Of a stretch of 64,000 nt of DNA, positions 48,248-57,651 are shown one piece after another. Below the pieces are notes generated by a model, which was not told the origin of the DNA, did no database searches, and was given only the letters and a program-made list of their open reading frames with translations. Both the position numbers and the translations under genes were made by a program. Within the stretch, counting starts at the first letter, position 1. Each line of letters opens with the position of its first letter. Source of the DNA: Nitrospira sp. CR1.3 (GTDB lineage Bacteria > Nitrospirota > Nitrospiria > Nitrospirales > Nitrospiraceae); assembly GCA_014055525.1 (NCBI GenBank), contig WIAH01000010.1, positions 62,001 through 126,000 on the forward strand, in the 5' to 3' direction.

Positions 48248-50674
48248 TTACACACCAGCCATGGCCTCCTGTTCGATGAAGGCAGGGGCCCCGTCGCGCA
48301 ACACCACCTTGATCTTCCGGCTTTCTTTGAAGCGGCCCTTGATCATTTCCTCGGAGAGCGGATCGCCGATCGCGCGTTGAATCGTGCGGCGCATGGGCCT
48401 CGCTCCATAAAGCGGCTCGTACCCTTCCTTGATGAGCCACTGTTTGACTTCCTCGTCCACCTCGATCTCCACGCCCTTTTCCAGAAGCCGGAGATTGAGT
48501 TCCCGTAACAGGATGTCGAGGATGTTGAAGAGATGCGACTTGTCCAGTTGATGGAAGACCACGATCTCGTCGATCCGGTTCAGGAATTCCGGGCTGAATT
48601 GGCGGCGCAACTCTCCCAGCACCTCTTCCTTCTTATGGCGATCCTGCTCGGCCTCGGTGCTCTGGAAACCCAGCGACACGCCTTTCTGGATCAACTTCGT
48701 ACCGATGTTGGAGGTCATGATGACCACGGTGTTCTTGAAATCGACCTTGCGACCGAGACTGTCGGTCAACACGCCATCATCCAACACCTGCAGCAAGAGG
48801 TTGAACACGTCCGGATGCGCCTTTTCGATTTCATCGAAGAGGACGACGGAATAGGGCCTGCGGCGGACCCGTTCCGTTAATTGCCCGCCCTCTTCGTACC
48901 CGACATAGCCGGGAGGGGCTCCGAAGAGCCGCGAGCTCGTGAACTTCTCCTGATACTCGGACATGTCGATCCGGATCAGCGCGTCCTCCGTGTTGAAGAG
49001 AAACTCCGCCAACGTCCGTGCCAACTCGGTCTTGCCGACACCGGTCGGACCGAGGAAGATGAAAGACCCGATGGGCTTCTTGGCTTCCTTGAGACCGGCG
49101 CGGGACCGTCTGATCGCGCGGCAGACCGCCGAGATCGCCTCGTTCTGGCCGACCACTCGTTTATGGAGGAAGTCTTCCATACGAAGCAGCTTGTTGGATT
49201 CTTCCTCTTCGAGCTTGAAGAGCGGAATACCGGTCATCTTCGACACGACGTAGGCCACGTCTTCCTTCCCGATCGTCGGCTTCTGCTTCTCCTGGTTCTT
49301 CTTCCATTCACGCTTGGATTCATCAAGCAATTTCCGCAGCCGTTCTTCTTCTTCTCGATGGCGCACGGCTTCCTCGAAGTTCTGCATCGAAATCGCCAAT
49401 TCTTTGTCCCGCGAGACTTTCTTCAGCTCCTGCTCCATCGCCTTCAGCTCTCCGGGCAACGCGTAGGTCTGGAGTTTCGCACGGGAACCAGTTTCATCGA
49501 TCAAGTCGATCGCCTTGTCCGGAAGGAACCGGTCGGTGATGTAGCGATCCGACAGCTTGACCGCTTCGACGATGGCTTCTTCGGTGATTTCGACGCCGTG
49601 ATGCTCTTCATAGCGATCCCGGAGCCCCTGGATTATCCGCACCGTTTCATCGAGGCTCGGCGGCTGCACATAGATCGGCTGGAAACGCCGCTTGAGGGCG
49701 CCGTCCTTCTCGATGTGCTTTCGATATTCGTCCAGCGTCGTCGCGCCGATGCACTGGATCTCCCCGCGCGACAGGGCGGGCTTCAGCATGTTGGAGGCAT
49801 CGATCGAGCCCTCTGCGGCTCCCGCTCCGACCAGCGTGTGCAACTCATCGATGAAGATAATGATGTTCCCGGCCTGCACAATCTCTTTCATCACCACTTT
49901 CAAGCGCTCTTCGAACTGGCCGCGGTATTTTGTGCCGGCGACCAACGAACCGAGATCGAGGGCAATGACGCGCCGGGACAGAAGATTGTCGGGAACCTCG
50001 GACTGGACGATTCGCTGAGCCAACCCCTCGACAATAGCCGTTTTGCCGACGCCGGACTCTCCGATGAGGACAGGATTATTCTTCGTGCGGCGGCTCAGAA
50101 TCTGCAGCACTCGCTCGATTTCATCCGCCCGCCCGATCACCGGATCGAGTTGGCCTTCCTGCGCCATCTGAGTCAGATCACGACCGAATTCGTCGAGCGC
50201 CGGCGTGTTACTCTTACGGTCACGCTCGCGGGGAGCGGACTTGCGCAAGAACGTCACGGTCAACTGTCTTGCGGTCAGGAGATTGGCGCCCAGGCTGCGA
50301 AGGATCTTGCCGCCGATTCCTTCTTCCTCGCGAAGAAGACCCAAGAGAAGATGTTCGCTGCCGATATGGTTATGGCCAAGGAGACGGGCCTCTTCCACCC
50401 CATACTCGATCACCTTCTTTACGCGGGGGCTGAAGGGAATCTCCCCGAAGGTCATGGTCGTTCCGCCACCCGGCAAATTCCGCTCGATCTCCAAGCGGAT
50501 TTGCTCCGTCGAAAGCCCCATCTTTTTCAAGATCATAAGGGCGATTCCGTCGGATTCGCGGAGAATGGCCAAGACGAGGTGCTCGGTCCCGAGATAGTCG
50601 TTCTGATGACGCTCGGCCTCTTCCCGTGCGAGGATGATGATCTTGCGACCCTTGTCCGTGAATCGTTCGAACAT
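48248..50674 (-). CDS. clpC: ATP-dependent Clp protease ATP-binding subunit ClpC
   Basis: ClpC is an AAA+ unfoldase feeding substrates to ClpP. The 808-residue protein has the Clp N domain ([20 protein letters not shown]) and a first AAA module with GESGVGKT. A middle domain has a UVR-like segment ([19 protein letters not shown]), then a second AAA module with GPTGVGKTE and [13 protein letters not shown]. Length and middle domain point to ClpC rather than ClpA or ClpB. Its own promoter lies at 50744-50772. clpP and a McsB adaptor are not seen. Confidence 0.95.
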   Translation of the reverse strand: MFERFTDKGRKIIILAREEAERHQNDYLGTEHLVLAILRESDGIALMILKKMGLSTEQIRLEIERNLPGGGTTMTFGEIPFSPRVKKVIEYGVEEARLLGHNHIGSEHLLLGLLREEEGIGGKILRSLGANLLTARQLTVTFLRKSAPRERDRKSNTPALDEFGRDLTQMAQEGQLDPVIGRADEIERVLQILSRRTKNNPVLIGESGVGKTAIVEGLAQRIVQSEVPDNLLSRRVIALDLGSLVAGTKYRGQFEERLKVVMKEIVQAGNIIIFIDELHTLVGAGAAEGSIDASNMLKPALSRGEIQCIGATTLDEYRKHIEKDGALKRRFQPIYVQPPSLDETVRIIQGLRDRYEEHHGVEITEEAIVEAVKLSDRYITDRFLPDKAIDLIDETGSRAKLQTYALPGELKAMEQELKKVSRDKELAISMQNFEEAVRHREEEERLRKLLDESKREWKKNQEKQKPTIGKEDVAYVVSKMTGIPLFKLEEEESNKLLRMEDFLHKRVVGQNEAISAVCRAIRRSRAGLKEAKKPIGSFIFLGPTGVGKTELARTLAEFLFNTEDALIRIDMSEYQEKFTSSRLFGAPPGYVGYEEGGQLTERVRRRPYSVVLFDEIEKAHPDVFNLLLQVLDDGVLTDSLGRKVDFKNTVVIMTSNIGTKLIQKGVSLGFQSTEAEQDRHKKEEVLGELRRQFSPEFLNRIDEIVVFHQLDKSHLFNILDILLRELNLRLLEKGVEIEVDEEVKQWLIKEGYEPLYGARPMRRTIQRAIGDPLSEEMIKGRFKESRKIKVVLRDGAPAFIEQEAMAGV

Positions 50675-50743
50675 CCTGCCTCCTTCTTGATGGGGTCTGT
50701 AGGTCTGAGTATATGGAAGCGAACCCTTCGAAAAATCTGCCTA

Positions 50744-50772
50744 ATTCTAACTAGAAGGGTGTTCGGTGTCAA
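50744..50772 (-). promoter_or_regulatory. Candidate sigma-70 promoter of clpC
   Basis: On the minus strand: a perfect TTGACA (50772-50767), a 17-base spacer and TAGAAT (50749-50744), five of six. Predicted start near 50737, giving a leader of about 63 bases. No CtsR-like heptad repeat is seen over it. Confidence 0.65.
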
Positions 50773-50833
50773 GATTGCACAGGAATCACACGGCAGCCTG
50801 GAGAAGCGTTCGCGGCAACAACCCGATCTCCAT

Positions 50834-50848
50834 CCTTCGTGACGAAGG
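50834..50848. promoter_or_regulatory. Palindrome upstream of the nadK promoter
   Basis: CCTTCGT-G-ACGAAGG is a perfect 7+1+7 palindrome 13 bases upstream of the -35 of the nadK promoter, and on the far side of the clpC promoter. It is a possible operator. Confidence 0.35.
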
Positions 50849-50860
50849 CATGATGATTCG

Positions 50861-50890
50861 TTGACTTCAAAAGAACGCTCCCGATAGAAT
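50861..50890 (+). promoter_or_regulatory. Candidate sigma-70 promoter of nadK
   Basis: TTGACT (50861-50866), an 18-base spacer and TAGAAT (50885-50890), each five of six. Predicted start near 50897, about 46 bases before the ATG. Confidence 0.6.
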
Positions 50891-50942
50891 CCCGCACCTT
50901 TCTGACCGACTTCGTCCTCACAGCGAAAAGACTGGCCATTTA

Positions 50943-51803
50943 ATGAAAAGCAAAAGCATCGGGATCTTGACGAAACCCAAATTTCCCGAGGTCAAGACCA
51001 CCCTGCAAGCCGTCGTGGCGTGGCTGCGCGCCAGAAACATCGATGTAATCCTGGATAACACCTCGGCTTCCCTGCTCGGCGAGAAAGGCGGCCTCCAAAA
51101 AACTCAACTGGCCGGTAAAGCGGATGTCCTGCTCGTCCTGGGTGGAGATGGAACGATGCTCAATGCCGCCCGGCTCGCGGGCGAACGGGGCATCCCAATT
51201 CTCGGCGTGAATATGGGGGGCCTGGGATTCCTGACCGAGGTTCGTCTTGAACATCTCTATCCGTCGCTCGAGCGCGTCTTTGCGAACGATTTCGTCCTGG
51301 ATGAACGACTGATGTTAAGAACGCTCGTTCATCGCCACGGCGAAACCGTCGCACAGGGCGTCGTCCTCAACGATGTGGTTGTGAGCAAAGGCACGCTGGC
51401 CCGCATGATTGAACTCAAAATCGAGATCCAGGGCCAATTCGTCACGAACCTGCGGGGAGACGGTTTGATCGTCAGCACGCCGACCGGATCGACCGCGTAT
51501 TCCCTTTCCGCAGGAGGTCCCATTCTCCATCCGGCGGTTCAGTCGCTGATTTTGACGCCGATCTGCCCCCACACACTGACGCACCGGCCGTTGATCGTGC
51601 CGGGCGATGCTGAAATCGACATCACGCTGACGAGCAAAGACGAAGGAGCCATGGCGACATTAGACGGACAGGTCGGTATCGCGCTTACTCAAGGCGACAC
51701 GGTCGTGCTCAATGTGTCGGAACAGCGCACGCGGCTGATTCGTTTTCCGGAGAGCAGTTACTATCATGTGCTGCGTGAAAAGCTGAAGTGGGGGGACGGG
51801 TAG
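50943..51803 (+). CDS. nadK: NAD kinase
   Basis: NadK phosphorylates NAD to NADP. The 286-residue protein has the family motif LGGDGTMLNAAR, then NMGGLGFLTEV, LNDVVVSKG and the diagnostic STPTGSTAYSLSAGGPI. It starts at an ATG 50 bases past a good promoter and diverges from clpC. It converges on the FprA-type reductase, an NADP-dependent enzyme, with 24 bases between stops. Confidence 0.96.
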   Translation: MKSKSIGILTKPKFPEVKTTLQAVVAWLRARNIDVILDNTSASLLGEKGGLQKTQLAGKADVLLVLGGDGTMLNAARLAGERGIPILGVNMGGLGFLTEVRLEHLYPSLERVFANDFVLDERLMLRTLVHRHGETVAQGVVLNDVVVSKGTLARMIELKIEIQGQFVTNLRGDGLIVSTPTGSTAYSLSAGGPILHPAVQSLILTPICPHTLTHRPLIVPGDAEIDITLTSKDEGAMATLDGQVGIALTQGDTVVLNVSEQRTRLIRFPESSYYHVLREKLKWGDG

Positions 51804-51827
51804 CGGTGCGGAGTTGAGCGATTTGGA

Positions 51828-53180
51828 TTATCCCTTCCCTTGCTCGATCAGCCGGATCATTTCCTGGTTCGTCGCAAACTTGAACTCACCGATACAGTCC
51901 GTCTTGCCGTGGTGAGCTTTCTCCGCTGCTTCAAGCGCGCGCAGTCCCTTGATATCGACCGGATGGCTTCTGCGTTCCCTGAGAATGGCGTGCAGTTTCT
52001 CGAGCACCGCCTTGGGTTTGCTGTTCGCAGCCTTGCTGGCGAGGTATCGACTGACCACTTCCGCGCACCAATCACCGTCTCGTTTTGCTACCCCGACTAA
52101 CCCCTCGCTGGCTTTTCTTGCCCACCCGGCAAGAAATACCCCGTCTAAAATTTCCCCCGTTGATTCATCATACGCTTGAAAGAGCGCGTCATCCGGATCG
52201 TGACCGGTCTTCGTCGGATTGGTGACGAATACGCCGCTCTTGTAAGGCAGACCGACCGTCTCATCAACCTTGTCACCGACCGCAAAGACCACGCTGTCGC
52301 AAGGAAACTCATACAACTGCTTCAGCCCGACCGCAGCGGTATCCTCGCCCTTCGGCTCCAGCTTGTTGTCTTCCATTTCCAGCCCGCGCACACGGTTGTT
52401 GCCGTCGACAAGGATCCGCTTCGGCGAGGCCAGGAATTTGAAGCCCATCTTCGTGTCGCTGACTTTGGGTTCGCATTTGGTGAATTCGCCGAGGAGCCCC
52501 TTCAGAATTTCATCCGGCTTTTGACCGACTGCGGCAAGACGGTCCTTGATTCGTTCCACTTCTTTGGTGATGCCCTCTATATCCATGTTGGCACAGACTG
52601 CTCTGATTTCCTTCGGATTGTATTTCCGTTCAGCAGGACCGCGGCGCACGATGGCAGTGACCCGTTCCACCTTCTTATAGCGGGTCAGCCAATGAGCGAT
52701 GTCCACCATCACGTCCCCTGCCCCAATCACCGCCACATGCTTGCCCATGTCGAACGGCCGATCGCCGAAACCAGGGAGGCGATTGAAATGGTAGACCACG
52801 TCCTTCGCATGGAACACCCCTTGAGCCGTATCCCCTTCAACACCGATCGCCTTGGTCCCTTGCGCGCCGATCGAAAAGACCACGGCACTGGCTCCAAGCC
52901 CGCGGACATCTTCGACCGACAGGTCTTTGCCCTTTCCGATCGAGACATTGCCGAGATAGTGAACGTTCGGTTGTTCGAGCAATTCCCAATACTGTTTCCT
53001 AAGCCCACCACGCAGTTTGAGCTTGGAGGGGAAAATGCCATATTCAGCTAACCCGCCGAACTTGACGTCCCGGTTCAGGATGATGACTTCATGTCCGGAC
53101 TTGGCAAGCGAACCGGCTACGGCCATGCCAGCCGGTCCTGCTCCGGCCACAACGATCACGTGCGTGGTCTTTTCACTCAT
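51828..53180 (-). CDS. FprA/adrenodoxin reductase-type ferredoxin-NADP reductase
   Basis: A 450-residue flavoprotein. It has an N-terminal FAD dinucleotide fold (VIVVAGAGPAGMAVAGSLA), an NADP fold with VAVIGAGDVMVDIAHWL, and a second FAD contact in GVFLAGWARKASEG. The layout and the C-terminal HPVDIKGLRALEAAEKA match adrenodoxin-reductase-like FprA proteins, which move electrons between NADPH and ferredoxin. GltD-like glutamate synthase subunits are the main alternative, but the Fe-S cysteines expected for those are absent. The ATG at 53180 is preferred over 53189. Confidence 0.8.
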   Translation of the reverse strand: MSEKTTHVIVVAGAGPAGMAVAGSLAKSGHEVIILNRDVKFGGLAEYGIFPSKLKLRGGLRKQYWELLEQPNVHYLGNVSIGKGKDLSVEDVRGLGASAVVFSIGAQGTKAIGVEGDTAQGVFHAKDVVYHFNRLPGFGDRPFDMGKHVAVIGAGDVMVDIAHWLTRYKKVERVTAIVRRGPAERKYNPKEIRAVCANMDIEGITKEVERIKDRLAAVGQKPDEILKGLLGEFTKCEPKVSDTKMGFKFLASPKRILVDGNNRVRGLEMEDNKLEPKGEDTAAVGLKQLYEFPCDSVVFAVGDKVDETVGLPYKSGVFVTNPTKTGHDPDDALFQAYDESTGEILDGVFLAGWARKASEGLVGVAKRDGDWCAEVVSRYLASKAANSKPKAVLEKLHAILRERRSHPVDIKGLRALEAAEKAHHGKTDCIGEFKFATNQEMIRLIEQGKG

Positions 53181-53236
53181 ACAATACATTCCCAGGTAAA
53201 CAGGTGGAAAAGTCTAGAACCCTAACAGTTCCGCGG

Positions 53237-53266
53237 ACTTTAGCATAGCGGATTGCGGACTGTCAA
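53237..53266 (-). promoter_or_regulatory. Candidate sigma-70 promoter of the FprA-type reductase
   Basis: On the minus strand: a perfect TTGACA (53266-53261), an 18-base spacer and TAAAGT (53242-53237), four of six. The leader would be about 50 bases. Confidence 0.5.
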
Positions 53267-53353
53267 AATGGGTTCCCGGGCAGGGAGAATGCGAGAACGT
53301 GAAAGTGAAGCGTGACAAGAGGACGTTCAACAGCCCTTTCCCACGCGCAACTC

Positions 53354-54811
53354 TTATCCCCCCGCGCTTCCGACTGGCCCGCCTGGTTCAGTCATGCGCC
53401 AAGGGTCGAGAAGTTCTGTGAGCCGCTTCTCGGGTAGGACTTGCTGCTCTCTAGCAACCTCACGGACCGTCTTGCCGGACTTGTACGCGTCCTTCGCAAG
53501 CTTCGCCGCAGCTTCATAGCCGATTTCAGGCGCCAAGGCCGTGCACATCGCCAGACTCTCTTCGATCAGGCCCTTGCAGCGCTCCTCGTTCGCCTTGATC
53601 CCTTCAATACACTTCACCGCAAAATTGTCGGACGCCGACGCCAGAAGCTCGATGGATTGCAGTAGGTTATACGCCATGACCGGCAGCATGACGATCAATT
53701 CAAAATTGGCCGCCTGTCCGCCGACTGTGACCGTAACATCGTTGCCGATTACCTGGGCACAGACCATGGTAACGGATTCGGCGATGACCGGATTCACCTT
53801 ACCGGGCATGATAGAAGAGCCTGGTTGCGTTTCCGGCAGATTGATTTCGCCTAATCCGCAGCGAGGGCCTGACCCAAGCCAGCGGATGTCATTGGCGATT
53901 TTCATGAGACTCACGGCCAGCGTCCGCAATTCTCCGCTTGCCTCAACCAAAGAATCCTGGGCGGACTGGGCCTCAAAGTGATTGGCAGCCTCTGTAAAGA
54001 CACAGCCGGTTTCTTTGGAAACGGCAGCCATCACCTTAGCCGGGAATTCCGGGTGGCAGTTTAAGCCGGTTCCCACCGCCGTGCCTCCGAGGGCGACTTC
54101 GCTTAGAGCCTCCTGTGCCCGTTTCATGCGAGCAATGCCCAACTCGATCTGACGGGCATACCCACCGAATTCCTGGCCGAGCCGCACCGGCGTGGCATCC
54201 TGCAAATGAGTCCGCCCGATCTTCACGACCTTATCGAACTCGCGCGCCTTGCGATCGAGGGCTTTCTGTAATCGCGCAAGGGCGGGAATCAGTTGCTTCT
54301 GGATGGTTTCCGAAGCCGCGACGTGAATGGCCGTGGGAATGACATCGTTGCTGGACTGACCGAGGTTGACATGGTCATTCGGATGCACGAGTTTGCTGCC
54401 CCTTGCGCCCCCCAAGAGTTCAGTCGCGCGGTTGGAAATTACCTCGTTCGTGTTCATATTGGTCGAAGTACCAGATCCTGTTTGAAAGATATCGACCGGA
54501 AACTCGGCGTCGAGCTTGCCCTCTACCACTTCGGTGGCCGCTTGACGGATGGCTTCAGCCGGCCGTGCATCCAGAAGTCCGAGCGAATGGTTGACGGATG
54601 CCGCAGCGCGTTTGATCAATCCCATGGCTCGAATGATGGATCGCGGCATCCGTAGCGAACTGATGGGAAAGTTCTCGATGGCACGGGCGGTCTGAACCCC
54701 GTAGTAGGCTGCGGCAGGCACGGCCAGTTCACCCATCGTATCGCGCTCGATTCTGGTCTTGGCTTCCGACCTGCTTGAGTCCGCGGTCTGTTCTTTTTGG
54801 TCCTTCTTCAT
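53354..54811 (-). CDS. fumC: Class II fumarate hydratase
   Basis: FumC interconverts fumarate and malate. The 485-residue protein has TGSGTSTNMNTNEVISNRA, KIGRTHLQDATPVRLGQEF with catalytic His, and the lyase signature GSSIMPGKVNP. GNDVTVTVGGQAANFEL after it fits fumarase better than aspartase. The C-terminus carries a short extra tail (TEPGGPVGSAGG). The ATG at 54811 has GGAG eight bases upstream; an alternative ATG at 54856 would add 15 residues. Confidence 0.93.
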   Translation of the reverse strand: MKKDQKEQTADSSRSEAKTRIERDTMGELAVPAAAYYGVQTARAIENFPISSLRMPRSIIRAMGLIKRAAASVNHSLGLLDARPAEAIRQAATEVVEGKLDAEFPVDIFQTGSGTSTNMNTNEVISNRATELLGGARGSKLVHPNDHVNLGQSSNDVIPTAIHVAASETIQKQLIPALARLQKALDRKAREFDKVVKIGRTHLQDATPVRLGQEFGGYARQIELGIARMKRAQEALSEVALGGTAVGTGLNCHPEFPAKVMAAVSKETGCVFTEAANHFEAQSAQDSLVEASGELRTLAVSLMKIANDIRWLGSGPRCGLGEINLPETQPGSSIMPGKVNPVIAESVTMVCAQVIGNDVTVTVGGQAANFELIVMLPVMAYNLLQSIELLASASDNFAVKCIEGIKANEERCKGLIEESLAMCTALAPEIGYEAAAKLAKDAYKSGKTVREVAREQQVLPEKRLTELLDPWRMTEPGGPVGSAGG

Positions 54812-54895
54812 GAGGTAGACTCCGTTATTGGGGTTCTCACTCGTCGCGGGCGCCATGATAAACTCAGCCCCTCGCTCGACACAAGGGTATGCTGA

Positions 54896-55126
54896 ATGAA
54901 TCATCCTCATGTCACGGTCGATGCGTACGCCGGCTATAAAGGAGAAGAGACGCCTCGATCCTTCGCCTTCGAAGGAGTGAGCCATCGGGTGACGGAGATC
55001 GTCGATCGGTGGTATACCGATTCCTGCAGCTATTTTCGCGTGGACGCAGATGATGGACAGCGCTACGTGCTGCGCTACCATCTCGACGAAGGACAATGGG
55101 AGTTGGTGATGCAGGACCGCGCGTGA
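54896..55126 (+). CDS. Small protein of unknown function
   Basis: A 76-residue protein with no signal peptide. The sequence runs HRVTEIVDRWYTDSCSYFRV then DDGQRYVLRYHLDEGQWELV, a compact all-beta pattern with conserved aromatic residues. It resembles small conserved hypothetical proteins of nitrifiers and deltaproteobacteria that I cannot name. AAGGG lies eight bases before the ATG. It diverges from fumC and ends in a terminator shared with the heat-shock gene. Confidence 0.7.
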   Translation: MNHPHVTVDAYAGYKGEETPRSFAFEGVSHRVTEIVDRWYTDSCSYFRVDADDGQRYVLRYHLDEGQWELVMQDRA

Positions 55127-55127
55127 A

Positions 55128-55154
55128 AAAGGCCCGCCAGGGAGGCGAGCCTTT
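55128..55154 (-). terminator. Bidirectional intrinsic terminator
   Basis: AAAGGC (55128-55133) pairs with GCCTTT (55149-55154); after a C/A mismatch CGCC (55135-55138) pairs with GGCG (55144-55147) around loop AGGGA. Read on the minus strand the stem is followed by TTTTTCA-type bases, a classic terminator for the heat-shock gene. On the plus strand it ends the gene at 54896. Confidence 0.8.
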
Positions 55155-55184
55155 CGTTGGGCTCGGGGGAATGCCGGGCGAGGG

Positions 55185-55634
55185 TCAGGCCACCTTCACA
55201 TCAATGGCCTTGGGCTTCATCCGCTCTGTCTTAGGCAGATGCAGGCTTAGCACTCCATCCTTATACTCCGCCTTGACCGCACCTTCGTCGACGGATTCCG
55301 GCAGCGTAAAGCTCCGGACAAAACTTCCGTACGACCGTTCGACTCTGTGGAACTTCTTGCCCTTCTCCTCTTTTTCCTGGCGACGCTCACCTTGCAACGT
55401 GAGCACGCCGTCTTCGACCGTCACCTTGACGTCCTCTTTCCTTACCTCCGGCAACTCCGCCTTGATCAAATACTCGCCGTCGGTTTCGCTGATATCCACT
55501 GTCGGCATCCAGTCGGCCACAGTCAATGCTTCCTTCCCGCTGGTTGCGCGTGCCGCGGGGCGGGCGAATACACGATTCAATCGTTCCGACATGTCTTCCA
55601 ATTCGCGAAACGGATCCCATCGTACGAGTGTCAT
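55185..55634 (-). CDS. Hsp20/alpha-crystallin small heat-shock protein
   Basis: A 149-residue ATP-independent holdase. It starts MTLVRWDPFRELEDMSERL and has an alpha-crystallin domain with KAELPEVRKEDVKVTVEDGVLTLQG-type strands. VEYKDGVLSLHLPKTE-like residues near the end include the conserved GVL, and KPKAIDVKVA closes the chain. A very strong Shine-Dalgarno run (AGGAGGAGGT) precedes the ATG. A TATAAC lies at 55669-55664 on the minus strand, but no well-spaced -35 was found. Confidence 0.95.
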   Translation of the reverse strand: MTLVRWDPFRELEDMSERLNRVFARPAARATSGKEALTVADWMPTVDISETDGEYLIKAELPEVRKEDVKVTVEDGVLTLQGERRQEKEEKGKKFHRVERSYGSFVRSFTLPESVDEGAVKAEYKDGVLSLHLPKTERMKPKAIDVKVA

Positions 55635-55771
55635 AGGTAGACCTCCTCCTTGACTTGTATTTTGTTATAGGCTCTGGCGCTGCGCCGGCTTCAACTGCCT
55701 TGAAAACTAGATAAATCGGGCCAGAGATAAGTCAAGAGGTCCGGGAAGGCGGAGAACACGGCGGAATCTTC

Positions 55772-56908
55772 TTAGATGCGTTCGTCGAGCGGGATGTAAG
55801 GACGGTCATGTTCGCCGGCGTAAATCTGATCCGGCCTGAACAGCTTATTCTCCCTCAATTGCTCTAGCCAGTGGGCAAGCCAGCCCGACACCCTCGCCAT
55901 GGCGAAAAGCGGGGTGAACAAATCCACATCGATGCCCATTTTGTCGTAAATAATCCCCGAGTAGAAATCGACGTTGGGATAGATCCCCTTCTCATTTAGA
56001 AGTTTCCCTGCAACACGCTCAACCTCCTGAGCAACCTGATACAACGGTGAGGATCCGCATTCCCTGAACAACCTCTCGCAGATGGACTGCAAGATGACGG
56101 CCCTGGGATCCTTGACTTTGTATACGCGGTGACCGAAACCCATCAGTTTGTGTTTATCGCGAAGCCTCCCTTCGACGAAATCCTTCGCTCGATCAGGCGT
56201 GCCGATTTCCTTCAGCATTTGCACGACTTCCTCGTTCGCCCCTCCATGCAGAGGACCCTTGAGCGACCCGATGGACGAGGCCACGACCGTATAGGGATCC
56301 GCAAGTGTGGACGCCGTGACCATACCGGTGAACGTCGAGGCATTCATCGTGTGCTCGGCATGGAGAATCAAACAATCGTCAAACGCGTCGGCCCAGACAG
56401 GGTGGGGAGCCGATTCCGTCAGCATGTAGAGAAAGTTTTCGCTGACTCCCAGATCGTCGCGCGGTGTAATCGCTTCGTCGCCGCGCCGCAACCGCGCCCA
56501 GGCCGCGACAATTGTCGGCAGCTTCGCGACAAGGCGGACGGCGGACCAGTAGTTGTTCTCCACATCCTGTACGTTCCGCCCGGGGTAGAACATGCCGAGC
56601 GCTGCGACCGCAGCCTGCAAAGCATCCATCGGATGACCGTGCTCCGGCAAACACTTCATCATGTCGAGGATCGTAAACTTGACGCGCCGATGGTGGATGA
56701 TGTCTTCCGTCCATTTCATGAGTTGGGACTTCGATGGAAGATGGCCGAAGAGCAGCAGGTAAGCCGTCTCGAGATAGGAAGACTTCGCGCAAAGATCCTC
56801 GATTCGAATACCCCGGTATTCGAGAACGCCACGAACGCCATCTACGTCGCTGATCGCGGACTTGGCTGCTGGAACACCGGCAAGACCGGGCATGAAATCG
56901 TGAGGCAT
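55772..56908 (-). CDS. gltA: Citrate synthase
   Basis: Condenses acetyl-CoA and oxaloacetate to citrate. The 378-residue protein has the catalytic triad: His in GPLHGGANEE, His in GFGHRVYKVKDPRA and Asp in VDFYSGIIY. HAEHTMNASTFT is also present. The size and lack of an N-terminal beta domain fit the shorter (archaeal/Gram-positive-like) type, which also includes 2-methylcitrate synthases. The ATG at 56908 begins MPHDFMPGLAGVPAAKSAIS; the frame reaches 56989, but that extension is unlike the family. Confidence 0.94.
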   Translation of the reverse strand: MPHDFMPGLAGVPAAKSAISDVDGVRGVLEYRGIRIEDLCAKSSYLETAYLLLFGHLPSKSQLMKWTEDIIHHRRVKFTILDMMKCLPEHGHPMDALQAAVAALGMFYPGRNVQDVENNYWSAVRLVAKLPTIVAAWARLRRGDEAITPRDDLGVSENFLYMLTESAPHPVWADAFDDCLILHAEHTMNASTFTGMVTASTLADPYTVVASSIGSLKGPLHGGANEEVVQMLKEIGTPDRAKDFVEGRLRDKHKLMGFGHRVYKVKDPRAVILQSICERLFRECGSSPLYQVAQEVERVAGKLLNEKGIYPNVDFYSGIIYDKMGIDVDLFTPLFAMARVSGWLAHWLEQLRENKLFRPDQIYAGEHDRPYIPLDERI

Positions 56909-56940
56909 AGGAATTTCGCTCGTTAATCGCGCGCGTCTAT

Positions 56941-56956
56941 CATATATGCGTATATG
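56941..56956. promoter_or_regulatory. Palindrome between divergent gltA and a membrane-protein gene
   Basis: CATATA-TGCG-TATATG is a perfect 6+4+6 inverted repeat, 33 bases upstream of the gltA start. A TATGAT -10-like hexamer lies over it on the minus strand. It could be an operator, or just an AT-rich promoter core. Confidence 0.35.
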
Positions 56957-56979
56957 GCGCCGGCCGGCCCGTTCGCATC

Positions 56980-57255
56980 TTGAAATCACCTGATTCGGTT
57001 GGCATACTGGCTTCAGTCGTGAAGCGGAGGCTGTCCATACCGCACCTGCTGCCGGCCCTGGTCCTTGTCGGGCTGCTCGTCCTCATTTCCGCCCTGCTAT
57101 TTTCCGGGCAATCCAGCGAGAGACGGATGACACTTGCAACCACGCCTGTCGGCACGAGCACGTTGAGCCACGACTTACCTCAGCCGAATCCTCCGGATAA
57201 ACTTCCCGCAGACCATCCCGCCTCAAGCACGATAGGTCGACAGGAGGAGAGGTAA
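56980..57255 (+). CDS. Small single-pass membrane protein of unknown function
   Basis: A 91-residue protein with one transmembrane helix (residues about 21-42, IPHLLPALVLVGLLVLISAL) and a polar periplasmic tail rich in Pro, Thr and Ser. The start is uncertain: TTG 56980 or GTG 57019, neither with a clear Shine-Dalgarno sequence. The next gene begins three bases after the stop, which supports it as a real gene in a two-gene operon. Confidence 0.5.
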   Translation: MKSPDSVGILASVVKRRLSIPHLLPALVLVGLLVLISALLFSGQSSERRMTLATTPVGTSTLSHDLPQPNPPDKLPADHPASSTIGRQEER

Positions 57256-57258
57256 CGC

Positions 57259-57642
57259 GTGAAGGCAATCCTTTATGCGTTGCTCGCCGGCGCGATCATC
57301 CTGAGCATCGTGAGCCATGCCAAGGGCGACGATGAATTGCTGATTTTCGCCGTGGTCAGCGAACCGCCTAAAGACAAGTCCCGCGTGGCAGTGAAAGCCT
57401 CGATCAACGACTCTGCATCCGACACCAGGCTCCTGGCCTCCGAAAACATCATGAACAACCTGGTCTGGAAAAAACTGGAAATCTGCCATGCACTTCGCGT
57501 CGAAGGAACCAAGGCCGCTGACGGATACAAGGTCCTCACCGTGCGGGTCATCGATGCGAGCATGCTGCCGATGACGCTTCAATCCATTGCGGGAGATTGT
57601 CTCATCAAGAAAGCCATTGAAATCGCGCCCCTGGTGGATTGA
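57259..57642 (+). CDS. Exported protein of unknown function
   Basis: A 127-residue protein with a signal peptide (MKAILYALLAGAIILSIVSHAKG, cleavage near residue 22). The mature part reads DDELLIFAVVSEPPKDK and VLTVRVIDASMLPMTL, an alpha/beta pattern. It has two cysteines (in EICHALRV and GDCLIKK) that could form a disulfide. The GTG start has AGGAGGAGGT upstream. It pairs with the small membrane protein before it. No family is recognised. Confidence 0.65.
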   Translation: MKAILYALLAGAIILSIVSHAKGDDELLIFAVVSEPPKDKSRVAVKASINDSASDTRLLASENIMNNLVWKKLEICHALRVEGTKAADGYKVLTVRVIDASMLPMTLQSIAGDCLIKKAIEIAPLVD

Positions 57643-57651
57643 CCGCCTGGG

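Noticed and set aside
48129-48440. N-terminal extension of tsaD by 104 residues
   Set aside because: It crosses a strong terminator-like hairpin and the clpC coding end, and does not resemble TsaD.
48881-50842. A 653-residue open frame on the plus strand
   Set aside because: It is the antisense of clpC, which has full conserved motifs; the plus-strand translation shows no domain and reflects GC-rich codon use.
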